From: Sinimarinibacterium flocculans
GTDB taxonomy: Bacteria > Pseudomonadota > Gammaproteobacteria > Nevskiales > Nevskiaceae
NCBI RefSeq assembly: GCF_003201205.1
Contig: NZ_QICN01000013.1
Span: 1-64,000 of the forward strand
DNA length: 64,000 bases
Reading direction: 5' to 3'
This document shows positions 45,613-54,174 of the stretch, piece after piece. A program made the translations under genes and the position numbers. Within the stretch, counting starts at the first letter, position 1. Each line of letters begins with the position of its first letter. The notes beneath the pieces were generated by a model that saw only the letters and a program-made list of their open reading frames with translations, had not been told where the DNA came from and searched no databases.

Positions 45613-46925
45613 CCACCTTCGGCGTCGTCCAGACCCCGCTCAATGAGGCAAGCATCCGCCAGTTGCTCGACGATATCGCCGCTGCCGTCGATGGCCAGCC
45701 AGAACCGGTCCTGGCCGCTGCGCAACGCCTGCGCACCGCTGCGAGCAACGTCATCGCCGACAAGAAGGAGCTGGTCGAGCGTGTCTCGGAGTTCCTGTCC
45801 AAGCCAACAGCCGAACTGCTGCAGGCCACCGAGGCGTCTTACATGGCTTGGCACGGGACCCAGGTCGCCGTTGCCAACCAATACCGCCAGTGGCTGGTCG
45901 CCTACGCAGCAATCCTGCTGCTGATCCTGGCTCTGGTCGGCATCCGCCTGGTGCGCAGCTTCCGCGAGCTCGACGAGGCCAACGATCATCTCGAGGAGCA
46001 GGTCGAAGAACGCACCCACGATCTCAGCGACGCGCTCAAGGAGCTGAAGGCCTCGCAGGCGCAGCTGATCCAGTCGGAGAAGATGGCTTCGCTCGGCCAG
46101 ATGGTTGCGGGCGTCGCCCACGAGATCAACACGCCGCTCGGCTACGCCCGCAGCAATGCGGAGATCGTGCGCACGTCCCTGGGCGACCTTCGGGCACTGG
46201 TCGACGCGCAAAGTCGCGCGCTCGACCTGATGACCCACGAGGAGACCGATGTCGAGCAGGTGGCCGATGCGCTGGCGACGGCCCAGGGCATCGGCGAGTC
46301 GCTCAACGCCACCGAACTGACCGGCGAACTCGACGCCCTGCTCGGCGATACCGAGCACGGCCTCAAGCAGATCGCCGAACTGGTCGGCTCGCTCAAGGAC
46401 TTCTCGCGCGTGGATCGATCGCGCAGCGACCTGTTCGATGTCAACGACGGCATCGACGCCTCGTTGAAGATCTGCCAGAACCAGCTCAAGCACCGCGTCG
46501 AGGTGGTCCGGACCTACGGCAAGCTGCCGCAGATCGAGTGCTCGCCGTCGCAGCTCAACCAGGTCTTCCTGAACCTGATCAACAACGCCGCGCAGGCGAT
46601 CGACGGCGAAGGCAAGATTCACATCCACACGACGCCGACGCCCAGCGGGGTTTCGATCCGGTTCCTCGACAACGGCTGCGGCATGAGCGAGGAGGTCCGC
46701 GCGCGGATCTTCGAGCCTTTCTTCACGACCAAGCCGGTCGGCAAGGGGACGGGCCTGGGCTTGTCGATCGTCTATCGCATCATCGAGGATCATGGCGGTA
46801 CCATCGAGGTCCGCTCGACGCCGGGTAAGGGCAGCGAGTTCAACATCGAATTGCCACTCAAGCAGCACTCCAACAATCCGGCGCGCGAGAGCACCCGCGA
46901 CGCTACCCAAGCCGTCACCGCCTGA
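45510..46925 (+). CDS. Sensor histidine kinase, C-terminal part (frameshifted)
   Basis: A 471-residue product read from the ATG at 45510. Residues 1-125 are the rest of the helical sensor region, 129-148 the second membrane helix ([20 protein letters not shown]), 150-190 a coiled coil, and about 190-225 the HisKA domain with phosphoacceptor His204 ([13 protein letters not shown]). The ATPase domain has an N box ([11 protein letters not shown]), G1 (DNGCGMS), F box (FEPFFTTKP) and G2 ([10 protein letters not shown]). The first membrane helix is encoded in the other frame. The cognate regulator begins 15 bases after the stop. Confidence 0.85.
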   Translation: MDAVPVAADALLAEVDATTAETLAPLLAQIRTEVTTFGVVQTPLNEASIRQLLDDIAAAVDGQPEPVLAAAQRLRTAASNVIADKKELVERVSEFLSKPTAELLQATEASYMAWHGTQVAVANQYRQWLVAYAAILLLILALVGIRLVRSFRELDEANDHLEEQVEERTHDLSDALKELKASQAQLIQSEKMASLGQMVAGVAHEINTPLGYARSNAEIVRTSLGDLRALVDAQSRALDLMTHEETDVEQVADALATAQGIGESLNATELTGELDALLGDTEHGLKQIAELVGSLKDFSRVDRSRSDLFDVNDGIDASLKICQNQLKHRVEVVRTYGKLPQIECSPSQLNQVFLNLINNAAQAIDGEGKIHIHTTPTPSGVSIRFLDNGCGMSEEVRARIFEPFFTTKPVGKGTGLGLSIVYRIIEDHGGTIEVRSTPGKGSEFNIELPLKQHSNNPARESTRDATQAVTA

Positions 46926-46939
46926 CCCGGAGCAAACCC

Positions 46940-47878
46940 GTGACCGAAACTTCTGACGTCGCCGCCCCCAAGGCCCGCGTCCTGTTCGTCGACGACGAGC
47001 CGCGTGTGCTGACGACGATGCGCATGCTGTTTCGCGCGAACTATCAGGTGTTCACGGCCGAGGGCGGACCGCAGGCGCTCGAACTGCTCAAGACCCAGCC
47101 GATCGACGTCATCGTCAGCGACCAGCGCATGCCCGGCATGACCGGTATCGAGATGTTGCGCGTGGCCCGGGAACTCAACCCGAACGCGATGCGCATCCTG
47201 CTGACCGGCTATTCGGATCTCAGTGCGATCATCGGCTCGATCAACGAGGGCGAGATCTTCCGCTTCGTCAGCAAGCCCTGGGCAAACGAGGAGCTGACGA
47301 CGACGGTTGCCCGCGCCGTCGCGGCCGCCCGCGCCAGCGAGGCCGCCGCGGCGGCTGGCGATGCGCCGGCGCCGGTCGGGCCGCCGCCCGGCGTGCTGGT
47401 GCTCGATGACGACCCGACCGTACCGTCGAAGATCCAGGACATCCTCGGCGGCGACTTCCGGGTCGTCGGCGCAACGACGATGGACGAGGCCGTCGGCCTG
47501 ATGGAACGCGAGCGCATCGGTGTCGTCATCTCGGAGACCCGGGTGCAGTCGAGTCCCGTGATCGGCCTGATCGGTACCCTGAAGCAACACCACCCGGAAC
47601 TGGTGTCGGTGATCCTGACCGACCGCGCCGATGCCGGCACCGCGATCGAGCTGATCAATCAGGGCCAGATCTACCGTTTCATCACCAAGCCGATCCACGA
47701 CAGCCAGTGCAAGATCACGGTCAGCTCTGCGCTGCGCCATCATCACCGGCTCGCGCAGAGCCCGGAGCTGCACCAGCGCTACGAAGTCGCCGCGCCGCCG
47801 CCGACCGCCAGCGCCCCCGCCGGCAAGCTGATGGACCGGATTCGCGGTCTGCGCACAGTGGTGAAGCGCTGGGTGTGA
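46940..47878 (+). CDS. Response regulator with two receiver domains
   Basis: A 312-residue protein with a GTG start (46940) 10 bases behind CCGGAGC. The first receiver (residues 12-130) is complete: acidic pair in LFVDDEPR, phosphoacceptor Asp61 in VSDQRMPGM, Thr in LLTGYSD and Lys in FVSKPW. After a Pro/Ala linker the second (151-270) has LVLDDDP and FITKPIH, but the acceptor position reads VVISETRVQ, with Glu199 in place of Asp. No DNA-binding or enzymatic output domain is present. It resembles RpfG-type receivers without the HD-GYP part. It is the partner of the kinase just upstream. Confidence 0.92.
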   Translation: MTETSDVAAPKARVLFVDDEPRVLTTMRMLFRANYQVFTAEGGPQALELLKTQPIDVIVSDQRMPGMTGIEMLRVARELNPNAMRILLTGYSDLSAIIGSINEGEIFRFVSKPWANEELTTTVARAVAAARASEAAAAAGDAPAPVGPPPGVLVLDDDPTVPSKIQDILGGDFRVVGATTMDEAVGLMERERIGVVISETRVQSSPVIGLIGTLKQHHPELVSVILTDRADAGTAIELINQGQIYRFITKPIHDSQCKITVSSALRHHHRLAQSPELHQRYEVAAPPPTASAPAGKLMDRIRGLRTVVKRWV

Positions 47879-47883
47879 ACGCG

Positions 47884-47985
47884 CATGTCTTTGCGAGTGC
47901 CAGTGGCACTCGCAATGCGCGTGAACGCCCGGCCAAGGATGGCCGGGCAACTACTCAACGGTGCGCCGCTACGCCAGGGATGGCC
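47884..47985 (+). repeat. About 100-bp dispersed intergenic repeat, copy A
   Basis: Two hairpins in series: GAGTGCCAGTGGCACTC, then GCCCGGCC-AAGGAT-GGCCGGGC, followed by CTACTCAACGG and CGCCAGGGATGGCC. The same order recurs at 54012-54115 on the other strand. It fills most of the 220-base gap between the regulator and the DUF1214 gene and shows no coding potential. Confidence 0.8.
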
Positions 47986-48098
47986 TGACGATAGAAGCAA
48001 TCGCGAGGATTCCGGCGTCTCCTACAAACAGGTGAAGCCCCCGCGCCGGCCCGCGCTTACCGTCTGACGCTCACGACCACGATGAGGAGACGGGCGCC

Positions 48099-49208
48099 GT
48101 GTCAGCGAAGGATGACGTCATCTCCGGGCGCGCCTGGGAAGAATTCTGCGACACGCTCAAGCGCGCCGGCCAGCAGATCCTGCGACCGGAGGCGCCGGTC
48201 AGCGAACTCGATCGCGCCGAGGGCTGGCGCTATCTGACGCGCCTGCTGCGCATCGGCCTCGAGATGCATCTCGAATGCGCCGATCCGGATTTTCCGGCGT
48301 TCTTCATGCCCTCGCACGAGACCGGCAAGATCGGCGCCGACAATCCGGACAACCTGTACCTGATGGCGCGGATCAACGGCGCCAACCAGTACGTGCTGCG
48401 CGGCACCCGCGGCACGGTGTCCTACCTGTCGATCGGCACGCAGAAGGGTGGCTACGAGACCGACGGCAAGATGGAGCCGACCGGCTTTCTCGACGCCAAG
48501 GACCTGGCCCTCGATGACGAGGGCCGCTTCGAGGTCATCGTCAGCGCCGAGCAACCCGCCGGTGCGAAGAACTGGCTGCGCATCGAGGCCACGTCCAACG
48601 CCGTGCTCGTGCGCCAGACCTTTCTCGACCGCAAGACAGAACGCCCGGCGACGATCCACATCGAACGCCGCGGCAGCGATGCGCGTCCGCAGCCGCTGAG
48701 CGCGGCGCGCATCCAGCAGGCCCTGCAGCGCACCGCCGGCTTCGTCGACGGCACCGCAACCGTGTTCGCCAACTGGGCGCAGTCCTACCTGCCGCATCCC
48801 AACCAGCTGCCGCTCGCCGACCAGAAGGTCTGCCAGGCCGCCGGCGGCGACCCCAACATCGTCTACTACCACTCGTACTGGCAGCTCGCCGATGACGAAG
48901 CTCTGGTGATTCACCTGCCGCGCATTCCGGACTGCCGTTTCTGGAATCTGCAGATCAACAACTGGTGGATGGAATCGCTCGACTACCGCTACCACCGCGC
49001 GCACTTCAACAAGCACAGCGCAACGATGGCCGCCGACGGCAGCGTCACGCTGGTGCTGGCGCACCGCGATCCGGGCGTCGCCAACTGGCTGGAGACCGCC
49101 GGTCACGACCGCGGCACGATGTGCCTGCGCTGGGTCGGGTCGAAGGAGAACGTCGATCCCGAGCTGCGCGTGGTCAAGTTCAGCGAACTGAAGAAGAGCG
49201 CAGCATGA
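48099..49208 (+). CDS. DUF1214 domain protein
   Basis: A 369-residue protein with a GTG start 8 bases after GAGGAGA. There is no signal peptide. Typical blocks are YLMARINGANQYVLRGTRG, YLSIGTQKGGYE, and in the C-terminal DUF1214 core VYYHSYWQLADDEALVIHLP, FWNLQINNWWMESLDYR and HRDPGVANWLETAGHDRGTM. Such proteins often occur with or without an N-terminal DUF1254; here only DUF1214 is seen. Their biochemical role is unknown. Its stop overlaps the sulfotransferase start (ATGA), so the two are coupled. Confidence 0.9.
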   Translation: MSAKDDVISGRAWEEFCDTLKRAGQQILRPEAPVSELDRAEGWRYLTRLLRIGLEMHLECADPDFPAFFMPSHETGKIGADNPDNLYLMARINGANQYVLRGTRGTVSYLSIGTQKGGYETDGKMEPTGFLDAKDLALDDEGRFEVIVSAEQPAGAKNWLRIEATSNAVLVRQTFLDRKTERPATIHIERRGSDARPQPLSAARIQQALQRTAGFVDGTATVFANWAQSYLPHPNQLPLADQKVCQAAGGDPNIVYYHSYWQLADDEALVIHLPRIPDCRFWNLQINNWWMESLDYRYHRAHFNKHSATMAADGSVTLVLAHRDPGVANWLETAGHDRGTMCLRWVGSKENVDPELRVVKFSELKKSAA

Positions 49209-50374
49209 ATCCGGCGATCCGTTTCGACCCCGACACCCTGCTCGCCGAAGCGCAGGCGAAAACCGGCCTGTCCGACTTCGGCGAGCCCTCGTTCCGCGAA
49301 GGTCTGCGCGTGTTCTGTGCGGCACTGGAGCGCGACGCGAAGCTCTCCGACTTTGGTCGCGGTCTGCTGCACCAGAAAGTCATCGAGCTGCTGACCAACC
49401 GGCTCGGCATCGAGGACTGGTACCGGCGCCATCCCGAAATCGACGACGAGGTGATTGCGGCGCCCATCGTCATCGTCGGACTGCCACGCACCGGCACGAC
49501 GCTGCTGCAGCGCCTGCTGGCGCAGGACCCGCAGTTCTATTCGATGCCGTGGTGGGAGTCGCGCTACCCGGTGCCCTTCCCCGGTGAATCGCTGGCGGCG
49601 CCCACCCAGCGCATCGAACAGGCACGCGCCGAAGTGACGGTCATGGTCGAGGCCATGCCCAAGCTGCTGTCGATCCACCCGATGGATGCCGACCAGGCCG
49701 ACGAGGAAGTGATGCTAATGGAGCACAGCTTCATCGCGGCGATGAACACCTACGCCTGCATCCCCTCGTACATGGACTGGCTCGCGCAGACCGACGAGCG
49801 CCCGGCCTACGAGTACCTCAAGCGGATGCTCAAGTTCCTGCAGTGGCAGAAACGCCAGCGCGGCATCAGCGCACAGCGCTGGGTGCTCAAGGCGCCTCAC
49901 CACCTGCTGCGCATCCATCTCGTGCTCGAGCTGTTTCCCGGCGCGAAGATCGTGCAGACCCATCGCGATCCGGTCGACACGATTCCGTCGATCGCGAGCT
50001 TCCTCGACACGCTGTGGCGTATCTACAGCAACGACGTCGATCCGACCGCGGCCGGTCGCGAATGGAGCGCACTGATGGCACGCGCGTTCAAGCATGTCAT
50101 GCAGGTGCGCGACACCAACGCGGCCCCGTTCTTCGACGTCGATTTTCTCGACACGGTCAAGAAGCCGCTCGATGTTGCGCGCGCGATCTACGCCTGGGCC
50201 GGCCTCGAGCTGAGTCCGGATGCCGAGGCTGCGATGCAGCGCTGGCTCGACGTCAATACCCGCAACACCCGGGCCGCGCACGAGTACGACACCAGCCAGT
50301 TTGGGCTGACAGCAGGGCAATTGAAGGAACAGTTCGCCGAATACCGCGCGCGCCATATTGCCAGCACGGTTTGA
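49205..50374 (+). CDS. Sulfotransferase-family protein
   Basis: A 389-residue protein. IVIVGLPRTGTTLLQRLLAQ (about residues 92-111) is the 5'-phosphosulfate loop of PAPS-dependent sulfotransferases, and KIVQTHRDPVDTIPSIASF matches the 3'-phosphate motif. KAPHHLLRIHLVLELFPGAK precedes it. Such large bacterial members are found in steroid- and lipid-catabolic neighbourhoods, where the acceptor is unknown. It is coupled to the DUF1214 gene and followed after a repeat by an SDR. Confidence 0.9.
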   Translation: MNPAIRFDPDTLLAEAQAKTGLSDFGEPSFREGLRVFCAALERDAKLSDFGRGLLHQKVIELLTNRLGIEDWYRRHPEIDDEVIAAPIVIVGLPRTGTTLLQRLLAQDPQFYSMPWWESRYPVPFPGESLAAPTQRIEQARAEVTVMVEAMPKLLSIHPMDADQADEEVMLMEHSFIAAMNTYACIPSYMDWLAQTDERPAYEYLKRMLKFLQWQKRQRGISAQRWVLKAPHHLLRIHLVLELFPGAKIVQTHRDPVDTIPSIASFLDTLWRIYSNDVDPTAAGREWSALMARAFKHVMQVRDTNAAPFFDVDFLDTVKKPLDVARAIYAWAGLELSPDAEAAMQRWLDVNTRNTRAAHEYDTSQFGLTAGQLKEQFAEYRARHIASTV

Positions 50375-50409
50375 TGTCGTTGCCGCTCGAATACCTGTCG
50401 ACGTTTGTT

Positions 50410-50513
50410 CCGTTCGCCCCGAGTGCCGCGCAGCGGCGTATCGAGGGGCATTGCAGCCTGAAGCCTGTGCGGCGTCTCGATACGCGCCTTGCGGCGCTAC
50501 TCGACGCGAACGG
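50410..50513. repeat. Long imperfect palindrome with inverted terminal arms
   Basis: CCGTTCG at 50410 pairs with CGAACGG at 50507-50513, and GCGTATCGAG pairs with CTCGATACGC inside. The layout is like the proteobacterial CCGTTCG...CGAACGG intergenic repeat. It occupies most of the gap between the sulfotransferase gene and the SDR. Confidence 0.7.
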
Positions 50514-50561
50514 ATCGTCGTTCGGTCACCTGCCCCATTCGCATACAACGAGGAGAACCCC

Positions 50562-51353
50562 ATGCTGCTCAAGGACAAGGTCGTCATCGTCTCCGGCATC
50601 GGCCCGGGCCTGGGCGTCAAGCTCGCGATCGAGGCCGCGCGCGAAGGCGCGAAGGCGCTGGCGATCGGCGCCCGCTCGGCCGACAAGCTCGACGACGCCG
50701 CCCAGCGCATCGCCGAGATCAATCCGGCTTGCAAGGTGCTCAAGCAGGTGACCGACATCACCAAGCCCGCCGACTGCACGGCGATGGTGGCCGCTGCCAC
50801 CCAGGCCTTTGGCCGCATCGACGCGCTGATCAACAGCGCGTTCTTCCACGGCAACATGGACTACGTCTCGAGCGCCAATCTCGACGAGTGGCAAGAGGTC
50901 ATCAACACCAACCTCATCGGCACGCTGCGCCTGACCCAGGCGGTGTTGCCGCAGATGAAGAAGCAGGGCGGTGGCGCGATCGTGATGATCAACACCATGG
51001 CCGCTCGCGTGCCGCCGCCGCTCGGCGAAGCCGGCTACGCCGCATCCAAGGCCGCGCTGGCCAACTCGGTGAAGTACCTGGCCAAGGAGGTCGGCCCTGA
51101 CAACATCCGCGCCAACAGCATCCACATGGGCTGGATGTGGGGCGCGCCGGTGCAGGGCTACTTCGAGTGGCAGGCACATGAGCAGAAGACCACGGTCGAT
51201 GCGCTCAAGGAGAAGATCGCCCGCACGATTCCGCTCAACCGCATTCCCACCGACGACGAATGCGCCCGCGCCGCGCTGTTCCTCGCGTCCGACTACGCCA
51301 GCGCCGTGACCGGCGCGGCGCTCGACGCCAACGGCGGCGCGTTCATGCCCTGA
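50562..51353 (+). CDS. Short-chain dehydrogenase/reductase
   Basis: A 263-residue SDR starting at the ATG at 50562 behind AGGAGA. VSGIGPGLGVKLA is the cofactor motif, YAASK the Tyr-Lys pair and ANSIHMGWMWG the following block. The position 13 before Tyr, normally Ser, reads Met in INTMAARVP, with Thr one residue earlier that might substitute. The C-terminal VTGAALDANGGAFMP is normal. Catalysis is likely but may be modified. It lies downstream of the DUF1214-sulfotransferase pair. Confidence 0.9.
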   Translation: MLLKDKVVIVSGIGPGLGVKLAIEAAREGAKALAIGARSADKLDDAAQRIAEINPACKVLKQVTDITKPADCTAMVAAATQAFGRIDALINSAFFHGNMDYVSSANLDEWQEVINTNLIGTLRLTQAVLPQMKKQGGGAIVMINTMAARVPPPLGEAGYAASKAALANSVKYLAKEVGPDNIRANSIHMGWMWGAPVQGYFEWQAHEQKTTVDALKEKIARTIPLNRIPTDDECARAALFLASDYASAVTGAALDANGGAFMP

Positions 51354-51457
51354 GGATGCTGCGCCCGGTCATTCCGGACACGCCAGAAGCGTGATCCGGC
51401 ATCCGGGCCCGCCGTCGCATCCGCGCGAGTCACGAAGCGGCCCGCGGCCCCGTCCGC

Positions 51458-51937
51458 TCAGGCGCCGGTCACATGGCCTGCAGCTTGGCGCATGTGTCGT
51501 CGGTTGCGATACACCCAGGCGCCGCCGCCGACGAACACCGCGAGGGTTCCGGTGATGATCGACGGCCAGTAGGCGATTCCCGGGATGCGGAACACCGCCT
51601 CCGCCACGGCCGCCGCGATCAGGCCGACGAACGACCACGACATCAGCTCCCAGTGCAACGGCAACCAGCCGCCGCGCGGACGCCGCAGCATCACCGGCAC
51701 TGCGCCGGCCGTCAGCGTGGCCAGCGACAGCAGTGCCGCGATGTGAAACGGCCCGAAACTGCCATCGCGCGCATAGAGCATCAGCGCCGAACCGTTCAGC
51801 GCCAGCATCGCGCCGATGTAGACGTAGCCGAGCCGCCGATGCACCGGCGTGCCGCGCCGGATCGAAAAGATCACCACGCCGACCGCGATCGCGAGTACCG
51901 AGAACAGCACGTGGATCGTCGCAATCGGCCCGCTCAT
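51458..51937 (-). CDS. DUF2306-type membrane protein
   Basis: A 159-residue protein with four to five membrane helices. IHVLFSVLAIAVGVVIFSIR, then GTPVHRRLGYVYIGAMLALN, is the DUF2306 pattern, including conserved His residues that may bind heme or metal. The C-terminus is short and basic. It starts the leftward cluster of small membrane proteins or stands alone; 27 bases separate it from the DUF2200 gene. Confidence 0.85.
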   Translation of the reverse strand: MSGPIATIHVLFSVLAIAVGVVIFSIRRGTPVHRRLGYVYIGAMLALNGSALMLYARDGSFGPFHIAALLSLATLTAGAVPVMLRRPRGGWLPLHWELMSWSFVGLIAAAVAEAVFRIPGIAYWPSIITGTLAVFVGGGAWVYRNRRHMRQAAGHVTGA

Positions 51938-51964
51938 GGAACCCTCCTTGCCGTCGCCATCGCG

Positions 51965-52315
51965 CTACTGCCGAAGAATCTTGTGCATGGCCTTGCCTTT
52001 CGCCAGCTCGTCGATCAGCTTGTCGAGGAAGCGAATCTTCTGCATCAGCGGGTCTTTAACGTCCTCGACGCGCACACCGCAGACCACCCCGGTGATCAAC
52101 GCACAGTTCGGATGCATTGTCGGCGCCTCGGCGAAGAAGGCTGCGAAATCGGCCTGTCGCTCGATCTGCCGCTGCAGGCCAGCGGCGTCATAACCGGTCA
52201 GCCAGCAGATGATCTGGTCGACCTCGACCCGCGTGCGGTTCTTGCGCTCGGCCTTCTGCACATACATTGGATAGCCCCTGGCGAAGGGCATCGTGAAGAT
52301 GTGATGTTCGGTCAT
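51965..52315 (-). CDS. DUF2200 family protein
   Basis: A 116-residue cytoplasmic protein. [32 protein letters not shown] and [20 protein letters not shown] with the ending [20 protein letters not shown] are the family pattern; the function is unknown. The start ATG at 52315 overlaps the stop of the upstream membrane-protein gene (ATGA). Confidence 0.9.
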   Translation of the reverse strand: MTEHHIFTMPFARGYPMYVQKAERKNRTRVEVDQIICWLTGYDAAGLQRQIERQADFAAFFAEAPTMHPNCALITGVVCGVRVEDVKDPLMQKIRFLDKLIDELAKGKAMHKILRQ

Positions 52316-52746
52316 GTGCGTCGCTCCATGCCCGCTGCGCCGGAGGCCTGCACCCGCCCGCGGAGTCGGGCGGCGACCCACGGCGCGAGCAGCGTCACCG
52401 CGAGGACCAGCGGCCACAGGTTCCCACCCTGGAACGTGTAGGCGCTGAACAAATCGGCCCAGGCCTTGTGCTGCACCAGCCTGCCGAATCCGAACTCGAA
52501 TGCCAGCGTCAGCCCCAGCCAGAACAGGCCGATGAGCCGCCATTCACGCGCCGGCAGAGCACCGAACCACGGCACCGCAAGCCAGGCCACCAGCAGGATG
52601 CCCACCGACAGGAGTACGCCGCTCGACACCAGTGCAGCGACATCTCCGAACATCGGCAGCAGCAGCTTCTCCCTGAGCATGCCGTTGAGCATGGCGAGCA
52701 TCAGGATCGCCACCCACAAGCCCGATGCCTTGAACGCTGCATTCAC
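52312..52746 (-). CDS. Small membrane protein of unknown function
   Basis: A 144-residue hydrophobic protein with four membrane helices (about residues 9-30, 36-62, 68-88, 112-130). The segments [35 protein letters not shown] and [14 protein letters not shown] suggest a conserved family found beside DUF2200-type genes, but I do not recognise a name with certainty. It is coupled to the DUF2200 gene and 6 bases from the next upstream gene. Confidence 0.8.
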   Translation of the reverse strand: MNAAFKASGLWVAILMLAMLNGMLREKLLLPMFGDVAALVSSGVLLSVGILLVAWLAVPWFGALPAREWRLIGLFWLGLTLAFEFGFGRLVQHKAWADLFSAYTFQGGNLWPLVLAVTLLAPWVAARLRGRVQASGAAGMERRT

Positions 52747-52752
52747 CCGAGG

Positions 52753-53211
52753 CTACCGCTGCGCCCGCGCCTGCCAGAGGATCAAGGCGAAGGCCACGAA
52801 GGCGAGCACCGAGAGATTCAGCAGCACCGCGACGATCCACTCCATCCAAGGCGCAGCCCCACCCGGCATTGCTGTGCCTGAAACGACGAACATCTGTCGC
52901 GCACTCCACAGGCTGGCAAGCTGCGCCCCGAGCCAGTTCGCATAGAAACCAGAGAGCAACGTCCACTTGATGATCAGCGCTTTTCGGCCCGACACCCCGA
53001 TCAGCCGCCAGGCTCCGGCAAGACCGAACAGCACCGCGCCTTCGAGCAAGCCGATGCTGTGTGCGCTCAGTGCCGCGCTCGGCGCCTTCGCGAACAGCGT
53101 CGTGAACCCGGAAACGAGTCCGAGCACGCTCAGGAGTGCGGCGTGCCAGACGAGTGTGCGAGCGAGGTGACGCTGCGCGTCGGCATTCGAATCAGTAATT
53201 GTTGGCGTCAT
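52753..53211 (-). CDS. Hydroxylaminobenzene mutase-like membrane protein
   Basis: A 152-residue four-helix membrane protein. ALSAHSIGLLEGAVLFGLAG, FYANWLGAQLASLWSARQMF and the late VAFALILWQARAQ match the HabA/HabB hydroxylaminobenzene-mutase family as I recall it. Those enzymes rearrange hydroxylaminobenzene to 2-aminophenol during nitroarene breakdown, but many homologues have no shown activity. It opens the leftward three-gene membrane cluster. Confidence 0.75.
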   Translation of the reverse strand: MTPTITDSNADAQRHLARTLVWHAALLSVLGLVSGFTTLFAKAPSAALSAHSIGLLEGAVLFGLAGAWRLIGVSGRKALIIKWTLLSGFYANWLGAQLASLWSARQMFVVSGTAMPGGAAPWMEWIVAVLLNLSVLAFVAFALILWQARAQR

Positions 53212-53337
53212 GTCGGCCTTCCGTTCAGAACAGCACCCCCAGGCGTTGTCCGATTTAAAAGCCGATCAGGCCAGTGGGCAAGGGGCTCGGCGAGCTCGGC
53301 CAGCGTTGTTCCAGCGGTGTGCTTCTGTCGCTGGAGG

Positions 53338-53360
53338 GTCGCGGCTGAAGCTGCTCCTAC
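53338..53360. repeat. REP-like fragment (GTAGGAGCAGCTTCAGCC type)
   Basis: On the minus strand the sequence GTAGGAGCAGCTTCAGCCGC (plus GAC) matches a REP core known from Pseudomonas and Xanthomonas. Only one arm is present. It lies in the 200-base gap between the mutase-like gene and ytfJ, beside an AT-rich stretch (about 53370-53415) unlike the rest of the window; no gene is seen in this gap. Confidence 0.6.
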
Positions 53361-53411
53361 AGGGAAGAGGGATTGTGCTTATTTGTTGACTATTAGTTGT
53401 TATTATTGTTT

Positions 53412-54017
53412 TTATTGCACTTTGCCTTGGGAGCTGCACGGACGGGCCTGCAGGGCGTCATCGATGCGGCCGAGGAATTGCCGGACCTGCTCGGCGCTGA
53501 AGGCGCCCTGGTGGTGCTTGACGATCTGGCCGCCGCAATCGTGGAGCAGGACGTGGATGTCGCCTTCGGCGAGGTCGAGCGCTTGGCGTGCCGCGCCTTG
53601 TTCGTCGACGACGAGATGGGCGGCCGGTTTGAGTTTCTTCTCGTCGCTGAGCTTGGTCTCGACCATCAGGCCGGCGCCGAAGGTGGCGTCGTCGAGATTG
53701 ACGATGGTCGTGGAGACGAGGCCGCGGGCTTCGTCTTTGCGGCTGCGCATCGCGGCTTCGAACAGGCGCAGGTCCTTGCGGCTGGACGGGCGTGCGGGCA
53801 GCACCATCAGCAGACCGGCGCGCGCGGTTGGCGGCAGCGGTGCGAGTTGCCAGGGCTGGTAGCGGACGTCGCCTTGCGCGTCGAGCAGCAGTTCGCCGCG
53901 GGTGTCGATCATCAGCGCGGGAAGCGTGCGGACATCGGCATGCGCATGGGTCCATGCGAGTGCACTGGCGAGCAGTGCGACGGCGGAAATGTCCTTCGCA
54001 AGCGTTGTCCTGGCCAT
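53412..54017 (-). CDS. ytfJ: YtfJ-family periplasmic protein
   Basis: A 201-residue exported protein with a signal peptide ending THAHA. The thioredoxin-like body has GELLLDAQGDVRYQPWQLAP, TTIVNLDDATFGAGLMVETK, LVVDEQGAARQALDLAEGD and GAFSAEQVRQFL, matching E. coli YtfJ in order. The family is thioredoxin-like but lacks the CxxC. The start codon ATGGCC at 54017 lies exactly at the end of repeat copy B. Confidence 0.86.
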   Translation of the reverse strand: MARTTLAKDISAVALLASALAWTHAHADVRTLPALMIDTRGELLLDAQGDVRYQPWQLAPLPPTARAGLLMVLPARPSSRKDLRLFEAAMRSRKDEARGLVSTTIVNLDDATFGAGLMVETKLSDEKKLKPAAHLVVDEQGAARQALDLAEGDIHVLLHDCGGQIVKHHQGAFSAEQVRQFLGRIDDALQARPCSSQGKVQ

Positions 54018-54115
54018 GCGTGGCGCGACCTTGTCCCGTTGAGAGTGCCCGGCCCGGCCATCCCTGGCGTGGCGTTCGGGATCTCGGCAAGTGCCACTGG
54101 CACTCGTAAAGACGC
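54012..54115 (-). repeat. About 100-bp dispersed intergenic repeat, copy B
   Basis: Minus-strand homologue of 47884-47985: GCGTCTTTACGAGTGCCAGT, the second block GAACGCCACGCCAGGGATGG, ACTCTCAACGGG and CGCCACGCATGGCC occur in the same order and spacing. Its last bases contain the ytfJ start codon and it therefore forms the whole ytfJ leader. Confidence 0.8.
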
Positions 54116-54136
54116 AATTCCTCACCTTCTCCCCCA

Positions 54137-54162
54137 CCCCTCTCCCGCCTGCAGGAGAGGGG
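54137..54162. repeat. Single-stem CCCCTCTCC palindrome
   Basis: CCCCTCTCC (54137-54145) pairs with GGAGAGGGG (54154-54162). It is the same family as the paired element at 33578-33706 and lies just after the stop of the TonB receptor gene. There is no T-tract, although the hairpin could still help end transcription. Confidence 0.75.
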
Positions 54163-54174
54163 AAACGGCTGACC

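Noticed and set aside
45225-46910. 561-codon minus-strand open frame across the kinase region
   Set aside because: Antisense to the histidine kinase; its uninterrupted length was checked as an alternative to the split kinase but has no domain features.
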